From: Cryptobacterium sp. CAG:338
GTDB lineage: Bacteria > Actinomycetota > Coriobacteriia > Coriobacteriales > Eggerthellaceae
Direction: 5' to 3'
Assembly: GCA_000435475.1 (NCBI GenBank)
Contig: FR896051.1
Coordinates: 28,382-62,934 of the forward strand
Length of the DNA: 34,553 nt
In this document: positions 1 to 7,306 of the stretch, piece after piece
Numbering within the stretch: position 1 is the stretch's first letter
How the letters are laid out: each line of letters starts with the position of its first letter
Program-made: the position numbers and the translations under genes
The notes under the pieces: generated by a model
What the model was told of the DNA's origin: nothing
Seen by the model: the letters and a program-made list of their open reading frames with translations, nothing else
Database searches by the model: none

Positions 1-1
1 A

Positions 2-859
2 CGCGCACTACGTTTTGCATCACAGCTTTCTTTTTCGCTTGCTATAGATACTGAAAATGCGCTTTTCGAACAAGCGGCTTCGTTGTCTTATGTTGCGGGA
101 GAGCGCCTTTCGGTTGAGCTGGAAGGAATGCTTTGCGGTCAAAGTGTTCGTGCAGTCCTCTTAAACTATGCCGAAGTCCTGAGTGTCATAATCCCTCAAC
201 TACACACCATGAAAGGTTTTGATCAGCATAGTCGCTGGCATATTTACGATGTGCTCGAACATACCGCTTGCGTAATAGAAAATACTCCACCCGAACCGCT
301 GGTACGTTGGGCAGCGCTTTTTCATGACGCCGGAAAACCTGACACCTTTTTTCGTGACAAAAACGGAATTGGTCATATGCCAGGTCATCCCCTTGCAAGC
401 ATAGATCACTTACGAAAAGCAGCAAAGCGTCTTCATTTTAGCCGCAAGCGCCTTCACGACTTAGAGCTTCTCGTGCGCTATCACGATGACCATCCCGCAC
501 CAACGTGTCAGGATGTTAGGATTCTTTTCTCTAAGCTCGAAAAAAATAGAGAGCTTTTTCATACCATGTGTGACTTAATGCGAGGCGATGCACTCGGTCA
601 GGCTCCTTTTAGTCACAAACGAGTTAAAACTATCGATGAGGTCGAGCATATTTTTGATGAAATGTGTTCGGAGGGTGCCTGTCTATCGCTACACGATCTC
701 CCCATTACTGGCAAAGACCTTCTGGAGCTCGGTGTTCCAGAAGGACCTCAGATCGGCTTGCTTTTAAGTGAAGCTTTTGCGGCAGTTGCACGCGAGGAAA
801 TCAAACCACAACGAGAGCCCCTTATTGCTTATATCAAGAAGCTTATTCATATGCCGTAA
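2..859 (+). CDS. cca: CCA tRNA nucleotidyltransferase, 3' part (HD-domain type), cut by window start
   Basis: The reading frame is open from base 2, so the N-terminal nucleotidyltransferase head lies outside the window and 285 residues remain. The first visible residues, RALRFASQLSFS, match the conserved segment just after the catalytic head of class II CCA-adding and poly(A) polymerase family enzymes. An HD phosphohydrolase-type domain follows, with LFHDAGKP (His-Asp near residues 108-109 of the visible part) and further histidines in HSRWH, VLEH and RYHDDHP. The family adds or repairs the 3' CCA end of tRNA in the cytoplasm. A TTG at 83 could be read as a start, but the family match continues upstream, so it is internal. 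The gene converges on thiD with a 20-bp gap. I am confident of the family, less so that it adds the whole CCA rather than acting as a partial-activity paralogue. Confidence 0.88.
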   Translation, partial: RALRFASQLSFSLAIDTENALFEQAASLSYVAGERLSVELEGMLCGQSVRAVLLNYAEVLSVIIPQLHTMKGFDQHSRWHIYDVLEHTACVIENTPPEPLVRWAALFHDAGKPDTFFRDKNGIGHMPGHPLASIDHLRKAAKRLHFSRKRLHDLELLVRYHDDHPAPTCQDVRILFSKLEKNRELFHTMCDLMRGDALGQAPFSHKRVKTIDEVEHIFDEMCSEGACLSLHDLPITGKDLLELGVPEGPQIGLLLSEAFAAVAREEIKPQREPLIAYIKKLIHMP

Positions 860-862
860 ATT

Positions 863-885
863 GCCTTAGATATAAGATCTTAGGC
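863..885. terminator. Possible hairpin between convergent cca and thiD
   Basis: GCCTTAGAT and ATCTTAGGC form a 9-bp stem with one mismatch and a 5-nt loop. It spans the cca/thiD convergence and overlaps the thiD stop codon. There is no clear T-tract on either side, so a terminator function is only inferred from position. Confidence 0.25.
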
Positions 886-1671
886 GCCATAAGCCCACAT
901 ATGATTCACAGGACCAAACCCTTTTCCTAAATCTAAATCATGGATAAGAGCGCCTGTTAAATACCGCTTTGCTCGTTCTACCGCTTCTTCAAGAGACAGA
1001 CCCTTAGCAAGGTAAGCGGCAATCGCCGAAGAAAGGGTGCATCCGGTACCATGCGTATTCTGTGTTTTAACACGCTTTTCGCTGAACCAAATAACTTCCT
1101 CTTCACTCATGACTAAAACGTCATCGGCGCAACCAGCAAGATGGCCACCTTTCACCAAAACAGCACGAGCCCCTCTCTTGCAAAGTACAATACCAGCGGT
1201 AACCATATCTTCCCTTGCTGTAATGGTTACGCCCGAAAGCGCCTGCGCTTCAGGGATATTTGGAGTAACAACTTCTGCAAGAGGTATTAATTCTTCTTTA
1301 AGTGCCTGAACCGCAGAATCTTCAGAAAGGGAGGCACCCGTAGTTGCCACCATTACAGGATCAAGCACAACATGCGAAGCTTCCCAGGCACGCAACCCGC
1401 GTGCTACCGCATGCACTGCATCAGCATTGGGAATCATACCTATCTTTACCGCATGAGGCTGTATATCAGAAAACACACTATCGATTTGCTGAGAAATAAA
1501 AGACGACTCCACAGGCATGACCCCTTGTACGCCTTGAGTGTTCTGTGCTGTTAGTGCGGTGATAACCGTTTCAGCATAGACCCCCAATGCTTCCATGGTT
1601 TTAATGTCTGCCTGAATTCCTGCACCACCACTTGAATCAGACCCGGCAATGCTCAACGCACAAGGAATCAT
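880..1671 (-). CDS. thiD: Hydroxymethylpyrimidine/phosphomethylpyrimidine kinase ThiD
   Basis: ThiD phosphorylates HMP and HMP-P to HMP-PP, the pyrimidine half of thiamine, in the cytoplasm. The 263 residues match the usual family length and the ribokinase-like fold. The visible motifs are the N-terminal substrate-binding segment IAGSDSSGGAGIQADIK (residues 8-24), the LDPVMVATTGASL segment (103-115), VLVKGGHL (171-178) and the C-terminal HGTGCT anion-hole motif with Cys211. It lies 32 bp downstream of thiC on the same strand, so it is probably cotranscribed and controlled by the TPP riboswitch ahead of thiC. The ATG start at 1671 lacks a strong Shine-Dalgarno sequence but gives the correct N-terminus. 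No ThiE domain is fused to it. Confidence 0.95.
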   Translation of the reverse strand: MIPCALSIAGSDSSGGAGIQADIKTMEALGVYAETVITALTAQNTQGVQGVMPVESSFISQQIDSVFSDIQPHAVKIGMIPNADAVHAVARGLRAWEASHVVLDPVMVATTGASLSEDSAVQALKEELIPLAEVVTPNIPEAQALSGVTITAREDMVTAGIVLCKRGARAVLVKGGHLAGCADDVLVMSEEEVIWFSEKRVKTQNTHGTGCTLSSAIAAYLAKGLSLEEAVERAKRYLTGALIHDLDLGKGFGPVNHMWAYGA

Positions 1672-1703
1672 AAGTAACTCGCTTTCAATCCCTGGAGAGT
1701 AAA

Positions 1704-3011
1704 CTACTTCTCCATCTCATCGCCCAAATCAATAACCAGACCATCCATGATGGTATTGACGGTACGCACTGCGCACATTTTTCCACACATAGTACAAGTT
1801 CCTTCATTGGAAGGAGGCGCGCTTTCAAAATATTTTCTTGGTTTTTCGGAATCAAGCGCCAAAGAAAACATCTCTTCCCAATCAACCCGTCTACGGGCGT
1901 CACTCATGCGATTATCAATATCGCGCGCATGAGGGATACCCTTTGCGATATCTGCCGCATGCGCTGCAATTTTTGTTGCTACCAGCCCTTCTCGAACATC
2001 ATTAGCATCAGGCAAACGTAAATGTTCAGCAGGAGTTACATAACAGAGAAAGTCTGCACCACTAGAAGCCGCTACCGCACCTCCAATTGCTGCGGTAATG
2101 TGATCATAGCCAGGAGCAATGTCGGTCACCAAAGGACCCAGTACGTAAAACGGCGCATTATGACACAGGCGTTTTTCCATTTTCATATTTGCTGCGATTT
2201 CGTCGAGAGCCATGTGTCCAGGTCCTTCAACCATAACTTGAACTCCAGCATCCCATGCTCGCTTGGTTAGCTTGCCAATTTCGATAAGTTCCGCAATCTG
2301 TCCCGCATCGCTTGCATCGTAGGTGCATCCTGGTCGCATTGCATCACCGATGCTGATAGTGACATCGTATTCGTGAAGTATTTCGAGCACTTCATCATAG
2401 TGCTCATAGAAAGGATTTTCGTTTCCTGTCGCTTCCATCCAAGCAAAAATGAGGGATCCGCCGCGTGAGACGATATTCATCAAACGGCCGGTCTCTTTAA
2501 ACGACTCAATTACACGACGGTTCATTCCAGCGTGTACCGTTACAAAGTCAACGCCATCTTCGGCATGAGCACGAATAACATCCAGAAAATCCTGTGCCGT
2601 GATACCAATCAAAGGTTTTTCCAAATACCCAATTGCGTCATACATGGGTACCGTACCAATCATGGCAGAAGACATAGCAAGCAATTTACGACGAAACTCG
2701 CGAGTTTTACCATGATTGCTTAAATCCATAATTCCTTCAGCGCCAAGCTCTAAGGCAATACGGGCCTTTTCGAGCTCCATTTCCTCATCCATCAAGTCGC
2801 CTGAAATGCCTAAGTTGACGTTTACCTTCGTACGTAAACCTTCACCTACCCCTTCGGGATCAAGCGTGGTGTGATTAATATTGGCAGGAATTGCGATACT
2901 GCCCTTTGCAACCGCATCACGTATTTCTTCTGGAGTTTTATATTCTTTTGCGGCTACCGCTTTCATTTCTGGCGTGCAGATGCCTGCTCGCGCCGCATCA
3001 ATTTGCGTCAT
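1704..3011 (-). CDS. thiC: Phosphomethylpyrimidine synthase ThiC (short form)
   Basis: ThiC is the radical-SAM enzyme that rearranges aminoimidazole ribotide (AIR) into HMP-P. At 435 residues this is the short form, without the N-terminal extension of the E. coli and plant enzymes. Family sequences include GDAMRPGCTYDASD, VMVEGPGHMALDEI and FYVLGPLVTDIAPGYDHI. The C-terminal cluster motif is Cys406-x2-Cys409-x3-Cys413 (CTMCGKMC), one residue shorter than the CX2CX4C of E. coli ThiC. I believe this spacing is normal for the short clade. The ATG at 3011 is chosen over an out-of-frame ATG at 3015 because AAGGGAG (3018-3024), which is the conserved 3' strand of the riboswitch, sits 6 nt upstream of it. 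Expression should fall when TPP is abundant. Confidence 0.96.
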   Translation of the reverse strand: MTQIDAARAGICTPEMKAVAAKEYKTPEEIRDAVAKGSIAIPANINHTTLDPEGVGEGLRTKVNVNLGISGDLMDEEMELEKARIALELGAEGIMDLSNHGKTREFRRKLLAMSSAMIGTVPMYDAIGYLEKPLIGITAQDFLDVIRAHAEDGVDFVTVHAGMNRRVIESFKETGRLMNIVSRGGSLIFAWMEATGNENPFYEHYDEVLEILHEYDVTISIGDAMRPGCTYDASDAGQIAELIEIGKLTKRAWDAGVQVMVEGPGHMALDEIAANMKMEKRLCHNAPFYVLGPLVTDIAPGYDHITAAIGGAVAASSGADFLCYVTPAEHLRLPDANDVREGLVATKIAAHAADIAKGIPHARDIDNRMSDARRRVDWEEMFSLALDSEKPRKYFESAPPSNEGTCTMCGKMCAVRTVNTIMDGLVIDLGDEMEK

Positions 3012-3222
3012 TCATGACTCCCTTCGCTGGAATTATCCATATCAGGTTCCGAGGGTCGAAGCCAAGCTTCCTCTCAGCCGAATTCAACTCACTTTTACGA
3101 TGCAAAATTTGACTCGCTTCTGCAACGCGCAAATTTGCTCGCTTCTGCGATAAAAAAACTTACTCGCTTCGATACAAAATTTGCTCGCCATGAAGCCTAA
3201 TTCAGCTCCCCTTTATGTAATG
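3012..3222 (-). ncRNA. TPP (THI-box) riboswitch with an expanded P3 arm
   Basis: The 3' half is textbook on the minus strand: CTGAGA (3077-3072), ACCCTC, then GGAACCTGATATGGATAA, a CCAGCGAAGGGA segment and the thiC start. The matching 5' half is not adjacent. The nearest candidate, GTGAGTTGAATT (3092-3081), has no GGG to pair with CCC (3055-3053). The distal copy GGGGAGCTGAATT (3211-3199) does: its GGGG supplies P2, and GCTGAATT (3206-3199) pairs over 8 bp, one of them G-U, with AATTCGGC (3084-3077) as P3. CATTACAT (3222-3215) can pair with ATGAATG (3015-3009), covering the start codon. AAGGGAG doubles as the ribosome binding site, so translational control is the likely mode. The class is certain; the extended fold is my inference. 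Confidence 0.93.
3085..3198 (-). repeat. Degenerate 25-nt tandem repeats inside the TPP riboswitch leader
   Basis: Read on the minus strand, units begin GAAGCGAG followed by an AAATTTT-like block and a TGCATCG-like end: 3170-3146, 3145-3121 and 3120-3096. A diverged partial unit lies at 3190-3171. The flanks at 3214-3191 and 3095-3077 resemble each other (AAAG, G-AG, TGAATT, GGC), as if the array arose by duplicating riboswitch sequence. One junction forms a TCGC-AGAA-GCGA mini-hairpin (3150-3139). Looser single copies occur at about 3252-3271 and 3438-3454. Confidence 0.8.
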
Positions 3223-3227
3223 TAAGT

Positions 3228-3256
3228 ATTGTAGTGGCATTTTTTCTTAATGTCGC
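3228..3256 (-). promoter_or_regulatory. Predicted sigma-A-type promoter of thiC-thiD
   Basis: On the minus strand GCGACA (3256-3251) and TACAAT (3233-3228) are separated by 17 bp. The predicted start near 3221 falls exactly at the 5' edge of the proposed riboswitch P1. This supports the distal 5' half as the real one. Confidence 0.6.
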
Positions 3257-3462
3257 ATTGCTTCTGCAAACGTGACAAAAATGTAGTCTAGACACATTCG
3301 CAGCGTTTATACATCTTAAATTTGCTGGCACAATTCACAGTACTCATACGTTTTGACTTGCCAACGTCAGTTAAGAACAAGAACCGTTCGTAAGTAGTAG
3401 CTAACTAATTATTCCTTTTATATCTATTCTTTTCTCAGCGACTCCTTCTGCACCACAGAAAG
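3257..3462. other. Non-coding stretch between thiN and the thiC promoter
   Basis: AT-rich spacer downstream of thiN with no convincing gene and no hairpin followed by a T-tract. It holds only two loose copies of the GCTTCTGCA motif that also occurs in the thiC leader repeats. Whether thiN transcription ends here cannot be told from the sequence. Confidence 0.5.
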
Positions 3463-4140
3463 TTAAACATTGGACAGTCGATCGTAATAAGCACGAGACA
3501 GCTCTTCTAATGGAAACGTCACCCAAAGCGATCCATGCGCAAGACTGATTCTTGCAGGAACACCCTTGAATTCATTGGAAATACCCCACAGAGCACGGTT
3601 GACACCAGTTGCGTTATCAAGATTCCACTCAAGCCCTTCTTCACAAATTCCCTCCGCCTTGTCACTATGAGAAAGCACCGAGCATACACCTTGTGCGCCT
3701 TCTTTAAATGACAGCGACGAAAAAGGACCAGGGGCTACCAGCGGAGCAATTGCCTCATCTTCTTCTATCCCCCAAATACAAACACCTTGCGATGCCGCTT
3801 GAATTAAAAGTTGCATATTGCCGATAGTGTGATCGAGCCTACCAACAAAAGCGTTGCACACAACTAATTCCTCATAACCTTTCGCAATGGCGTGATGAAT
3901 TGCAAGATCCATGTCGGTGAAATCTTTATGAGTATCGTATTCGTAAACTTCTGGATGGCAGGGAGTGGTGCCAAGTGAATCAAAATCACCAAATACTGCA
4001 TCCGGAGTTATAGCGCGCGCTGCCACCTCAGCGTAACCTCCGTCTACCGCATAAACAGCATCAAAAGACTGTGTTTTGAGAATGTAAGTAAGGCCTTGCC
4101 CTGTTGAAGGAGCCGCACCCACAAGTAAACAACGTTTCAT
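3463..4140 (-). CDS. thiN: Thiamine pyrophosphokinase
   Basis: The enzyme transfers pyrophosphate from ATP to thiamine, giving TPP directly, and so serves salvage of imported thiamine. The 225 residues contain the family signatures in order: AVDGGY (31-36), FGDFDSLG with the GDFDS metal-binding motif (51-55), HKDFTDMDLA (71-80) and GRLDHTIGN (100-108). The C-terminal half is the beta-rich thiamine-binding part. It points the same way as thiC and thiD, but 450 bp and a separate promoter lie between them, so it is not under the TPP riboswitch. That fits a housekeeping TPK. It is divergent from rnpB. No thiE, thiG or thiM is visible in the window. Confidence 0.93.
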   Translation of the reverse strand: MKRCLLVGAAPSTGQGLTYILKTQSFDAVYAVDGGYAEVAARAITPDAVFGDFDSLGTTPCHPEVYEYDTHKDFTDMDLAIHHAIAKGYEELVVCNAFVGRLDHTIGNMQLLIQAASQGVCIWGIEEDEAIAPLVAPGPFSSLSFKEGAQGVCSVLSHSDKAEGICEEGLEWNLDNATGVNRALWGISNEFKGVPARISLAHGSLWVTFPLEELSRAYYDRLSNV

Positions 4141-4404
4141 AGTTATCTCTTCTCGTGATATTTCAACTTATAAATTATTATCTGCAAGGTTCTAAAAAGC
4201 TCTACCTCATAAAGCTCAATTTTGATATCCCAGTCTATCAGCTCGAATCGCCTTTAGTAAATGAAGCAAACATCATCGAAAAAAACTCAGGGCACAAGCT
4301 CGCGAGCCTTACGTTCTTATCAGCAATTGCGCGCTTCCCCGATCACGATTCCCGTAGACACTCTAGACGATTATGCGCTTTAGTGCTCCGATATCAGATG
4401 AGTC

Positions 4405-4413
4405 TGCTACAAT
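4405..4413 (+). promoter_or_regulatory. Extended -10 promoter of rnpB
   Basis: TG (4405-4406), one base, then TACAAT (4408-4413) form an extended -10 element placed 7 nt before the 5' end of RNase P RNA. No good -35 is visible, as is common for extended -10 promoters. Confidence 0.55.
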
Positions 4414-4420
4414 AGCCACT

Positions 4421-4815
4421 CGGAGTGGGTCGGACAACCGCGTGCTTCGTCATGAGGAAAGTCCGGGCTTCAAAAGGCAAGATGCCAGCTAACAGCTGGG
4501 CGGGGCGACCCGACGGATTAGTGCCACAGAAAAGAAAACTCCCCCCCCCCCCCCCCTAGCGGAAGCATATTTTTTCTTCACTCACAAGGGCGTCACTATC
4601 AAGGGCAGCGGGAGAAAAGCTGAAACGGTGCGGTAAAAGCGCACCAGTGTGTCGGCAACGGCACAGCTTGGTAAACCCCATCTGAAGCAAGCGCAAATAG
4701 GAACGCTATACGGCCGCCTTTCCGTGCGTTCGGGTTGCGTGCTTGAGTTGCATGGCGACATGCAATCGAGATAAATGGTTGTCGATTACAGAACCCGGCT
4801 TATAGACCCACTCCG
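4421..4815 (+). ncRNA. rnpB: RNase P RNA, bacterial type A
   Basis: This is the catalytic RNA that trims 5' leaders from pre-tRNA. The ends form P1: CGGAGTGGGTC (4421-4431) pairs perfectly with GACCCACTCCG (4805-4815). The conserved core is easy to read: GAGGAAAGTCCGGGCTT near 4454, AGTGCCACAGA near 4520, GGTGCGGTAAAAGCGCACCAGTG near 4627, GCAAATAGG near 4692 and ACAGAACCCGGCTTATAG near 4788. The peripheral P12 region is unusual. The 5' strand that begins CTCCC, opposite GGGAG (4610-4614), runs into 16 consecutive C (4541-4556), followed by an AT-rich stretch. Length is about 395 nt, normal for the type. Confidence 0.97.
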
Positions 4816-4875
4816 TCTTGAAAAACTTTATTTCAAAATTCCTGCTTCCAAAAAAAACTCTCTCCATAGAAACAA

Positions 4876-4903
4876 AAAGGCATCGGTTTGCGCCGATGCC
4901 TTT
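4876..4903. terminator. Bidirectional terminator between rnpB and divIVA
   Basis: AAAGGCATCGG and CCGATGCCTTT form a perfect 11-bp stem with a 6-nt loop. It lies between the 3' ends of rnpB (+) and divIVA (-). The T-tract is better on the minus strand (TTTTTGTTTC) than on the plus strand (TTTGATTTC), so it should end the dcw transcript efficiently and may also stop rnpB. Confidence 0.85.
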
Positions 4904-4926
4904 GATTTCATCAAAGTATTTTAAAA

Positions 4927-5748
4927 TTAATCTACATCATCAAATGAGAAAGAATCATCCGCATCGCCGTAACCAGAGAAATCCTTTGAAGCAGCAGATG
5001 GCTTTGGTGTTGCCGGAGCGCTTACTACAGGCGTTACGGTAGGAGTAGTATAGGTTGCTACAGGAGAACCAGGCTCCCACTTAGAAGAAGTGCTTGCCGA
5101 GGTGGTGCTTGAAGTTGATACAGATGCTTTCGGAGCAGAGTCTTCGCTCTTTGGCATCTCAAGCAATTCAGCAGGAAGTTCAATACCTGCAGTGACTTCC
5201 CCACCAATTTCCGAAAGACGCTGAGTTGCAGAACCGATGAATTCCTTGAGCATATCCTGATACTGCTCACGAACCTGCTCACGACTTGCGGACAGCTCAT
5301 TAATGTGATCGATGACACGCTGCTTTTCTGCATTAGCCTTATCGAGAATGCGCTTGCCTTCTTCTTCAGCATTGATGCGTGTCTGCTCTGCTTCACCTTT
5401 TGCCTTAGAAATAATTTCATCAGCAGTACGCTGAGCAACAATCAAAGCCTGAGCAATAGCGCTATCATCGCTCTTGCGCTCGCGTAAACGAGCTTCCAGC
5501 TCGGCGATCTTAGCATCTTTCTCTGCCAGCTCGTCTCGGCTTACCATGTCAACTTCTGGTTGAGAGATAATCTCTGTACGTGCAGCAGAAGCTTCTGATG
5601 CCTGAGCGCGCAAATGTGCAATCTCGTCATTTAAATCATCAATTTCAGAAGCTACACGCTCCAAAAAAACATCCACTTCGTCAACGTCATAACCACGACG
5701 TTCGATCTTAAAGCTTTGGTTTTGGATGTCAGCGGAAGTAATCGCCAT
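4927..5748 (-). CDS. divIVA: DivIVA-family polar/septal scaffold
   Basis: DivIVA binds negatively curved membrane at septa and poles and recruits growth or division factors. The N-terminal domain is clear: ADIQNQSFKIERRGYDVDEVDVFLERV (residues 6-32), the lipid-binding segment and start of the coiled coil. A long heptad-rich, charged region follows to about residue 185, including REQVREQYQDMLKEF. The last 80 residues are Ser, Thr, Pro and Ala rich and end in an acidic tail (DADDSFSFDDVD). The gene is the last of the dcw run, as in many Gram-positive bacteria, with TAGGGG as a plausible ribosome binding site 8 nt before the ATG. The 273-residue length suits an actinobacterial Wag31-like protein. 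A role in polar growth rather than Min-type placement cannot be decided here. Confidence 0.93.
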   Translation of the reverse strand: MAITSADIQNQSFKIERRGYDVDEVDVFLERVASEIDDLNDEIAHLRAQASEASAARTEIISQPEVDMVSRDELAEKDAKIAELEARLRERKSDDSAIAQALIVAQRTADEIISKAKGEAEQTRINAEEEGKRILDKANAEKQRVIDHINELSASREQVREQYQDMLKEFIGSATQRLSEIGGEVTAGIELPAELLEMPKSEDSAPKASVSTSSTTSASTSSKWEPGSPVATYTTPTVTPVVSAPATPKPSAASKDFSGYGDADDSFSFDDVD

Positions 5749-5777
5749 GAAATACCCCTAACGTAGTACTATCTACT

Positions 5778-5804
5778 TTTGAGCTGCTCTTATGATAGCT
5801 CAAA
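5778..5804. repeat. Perfect 8-bp inverted repeat upstream of divIVA
   Basis: TTTGAGCT and AGCTCAAA are separated by 11 nt, about 30 bp before the divIVA start. Neither strand has a following T-tract, so it does not look like a terminator. A leader hairpin or operator is possible. Confidence 0.4.
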
Positions 5805-5873
5805 TTATTCCCGTGCCTACAACAAGCCTAAACGTTTCACAATCCAATTGCCCGACACTTGAAGCAGTTCGCG

Positions 5874-6128
5874 CTACAACAGCACAACAATAAACCTTAC
5901 CCCGAACTGTAACACAAGCAACGCAATGATTGGGCTGATGTCAATCATTCCGCCAATCGGAGGAATGAAACGTCGAAATATATTCAGATAAGGATCACAT
6001 AACTTCCCTAATACATTACGCAGATCCCCCACGATGCCTGAATTTGAAGGGATCCAGGACATCATGACATAAACAAAAATAATAAAACTGTAGGTATCAG
6101 CCAGAGTAACAAGAAGATACGAAATCAT
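5874..6128 (-). CDS. yggT: YggT-family membrane protein
   Basis: A small 84-residue protein with two hydrophobic segments (about residues 2-26 and 62-84) around a polar stretch containing LCDPYLNIFRRFIPPIGGMIDISPI, which is the YggT signature (DPYL, then RR.IPP.GG.D.SPI). The family is an integral membrane protein often placed between sepF and divIVA, as here. It has been linked to division or osmotic tolerance, without a defined biochemical role. It lies 39 bp after sepF and is probably cotranscribed. The weak ribosome binding site AAGGAT is 12 nt from the ATG. Confidence 0.9.
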   Translation of the reverse strand: MISYLLVTLADTYSFIIFVYVMMSWIPSNSGIVGDLRNVLGKLCDPYLNIFRRFIPPIGGMIDISPIIALLVLQFGVRFIVVLL

Positions 6129-6167
6129 AATCGCAATAAATCCTTCGCTGCTCTCAAGAGTTACAAC

Positions 6168-7205
6168 TTACAAAATGCCTTGTTTTTGCAGGCGATGGCG
6201 CTCCTCGAGCGAAAGGTCTCCACCCTGCACCACGATAAAGGTCTTATCAGCAACGCAGTCAACCCGCGCATCGAGTGCCGACGCAACTCCAAACGAAAAG
6301 TCTAAGACACGCTTTGCGAGAGCCGAATCGGTTGAACGCAGCGAGAGAACAACGATGTTTCCTAATTTTACTGAACGCGCCACTGATGCAACGTCCTCAT
6401 AAGACACTGGTTGCAAAAGCGTTATTTCTCTAGAAGAAAAACTCCCTCCCGTTCCTAAAGAGGAATTCGAGGTTCCACCACCTGAAATAACTTCAGTACT
6501 ACTATTCGATACATTACCTGAAGGAGCACCAAGCGAAGAGGAATATGAACTCGCAGAAATGCTTGCTGTCGATGCCTTTTCAGATCCAGTTGAAGGAGTA
6601 AACAGAGAATCGAGGCCCGCAGAGCGAGAAGTAGTTCTTGCCGAATTCGTCTTATTTCCTGCTACCGAAGAAATCTGAGAAGAATCGGTGCCACCTTGAC
6701 GAGCATGTTCCTTATAGGGAGAAACAAAATCGCCGTAAGCGGTTGCGGGAACATCATATTGTTCGGTTTCCTGGGCATCCAAAACTGCAGGTGAAGAAGG
6801 TGCCGCATAAGAAGAGCTTCTTGCAGGTCTTCCAGCAGCTGCAAAGCTGTCATCGCCTACCGCTCCCGCACTGACTCCATAAGCGCTAGTGGTTGCACGA
6901 ATGTCACTTGAACTTACCAGATGAGGCGAAGTTGTGTAAGGCGAAGCAAAGGACGAAGTACGAGACTGATGCCCCGCCGCAGAACGCGTCGTATATTCGA
7001 GGCGATCATAGGGATCTGCCTGAGAAGAAGATGCATACTGATCCCCAGAATCATAAGAGCCTGCATCATCGTAACCATACTCATCATATTCATCGTAGTA
7101 CGGCTCTTCATCATAAGCGCGCTGCTTGGCGCCACCAAATCCAAATCGATCCTTCAAATCTCCAATAATATTGCTTGGAGAAACGGAGGGACGTGGAAAA
7201 TCCAT
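6168..7205 (-). CDS. sepF: SepF cell division protein with an unusually long linker
   Basis: SepF anchors FtsZ to the membrane, a job done elsewhere by FtsA, which is absent here. The C-terminal domain (about 259-345) is the SepF/DUF552 fold: EITLLQPVSYEDVASVARSV, NIVVLSLRS, ALAKRVLDFSFGVASAL and FIVVQG. The N-terminus (IIGDLKDRFGF) is compatible with the membrane-binding helix. Between them lie an acidic, Tyr- and Asp-rich stretch (about 30-60) and nearly 200 Ser, Thr, Gly and Ala-rich residues predicted to be disordered. At 345 residues it is far longer than the roughly 150 of B. subtilis SepF. AGAAGGG lies 9 nt before the ATG. The order yggS-sepF-yggT-divIVA is classical. Confidence 0.93.
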   Translation of the reverse strand: MDFPRPSVSPSNIIGDLKDRFGFGGAKQRAYDEEPYYDEYDEYGYDDAGSYDSGDQYASSSQADPYDRLEYTTRSAAGHQSRTSSFASPYTTSPHLVSSSDIRATTSAYGVSAGAVGDDSFAAAGRPARSSSYAAPSSPAVLDAQETEQYDVPATAYGDFVSPYKEHARQGGTDSSQISSVAGNKTNSARTTSRSAGLDSLFTPSTGSEKASTASISASSYSSSLGAPSGNVSNSSTEVISGGGTSNSSLGTGGSFSSREITLLQPVSYEDVASVARSVKLGNIVVLSLRSTDSALAKRVLDFSFGVASALDARVDCVADKTFIVVQGGDLSLEERHRLQKQGIL

Positions 7206-7306
7206 ATCTTTATACCCTTCTGATCACCGTCGAAAATTTGTGATCTTTAATTATCGTTAAAATTCGACAAAAATAAAACCTTATTGCGTCATTAAACCTT
7301 GGTGCG

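Noticed and set aside
4155..4415. 86-codon open frame between thiN and rnpB
   Set aside because: No ribosome binding site or family resemblance, and it runs into the rnpB promoter; the spacer reads as non-coding.
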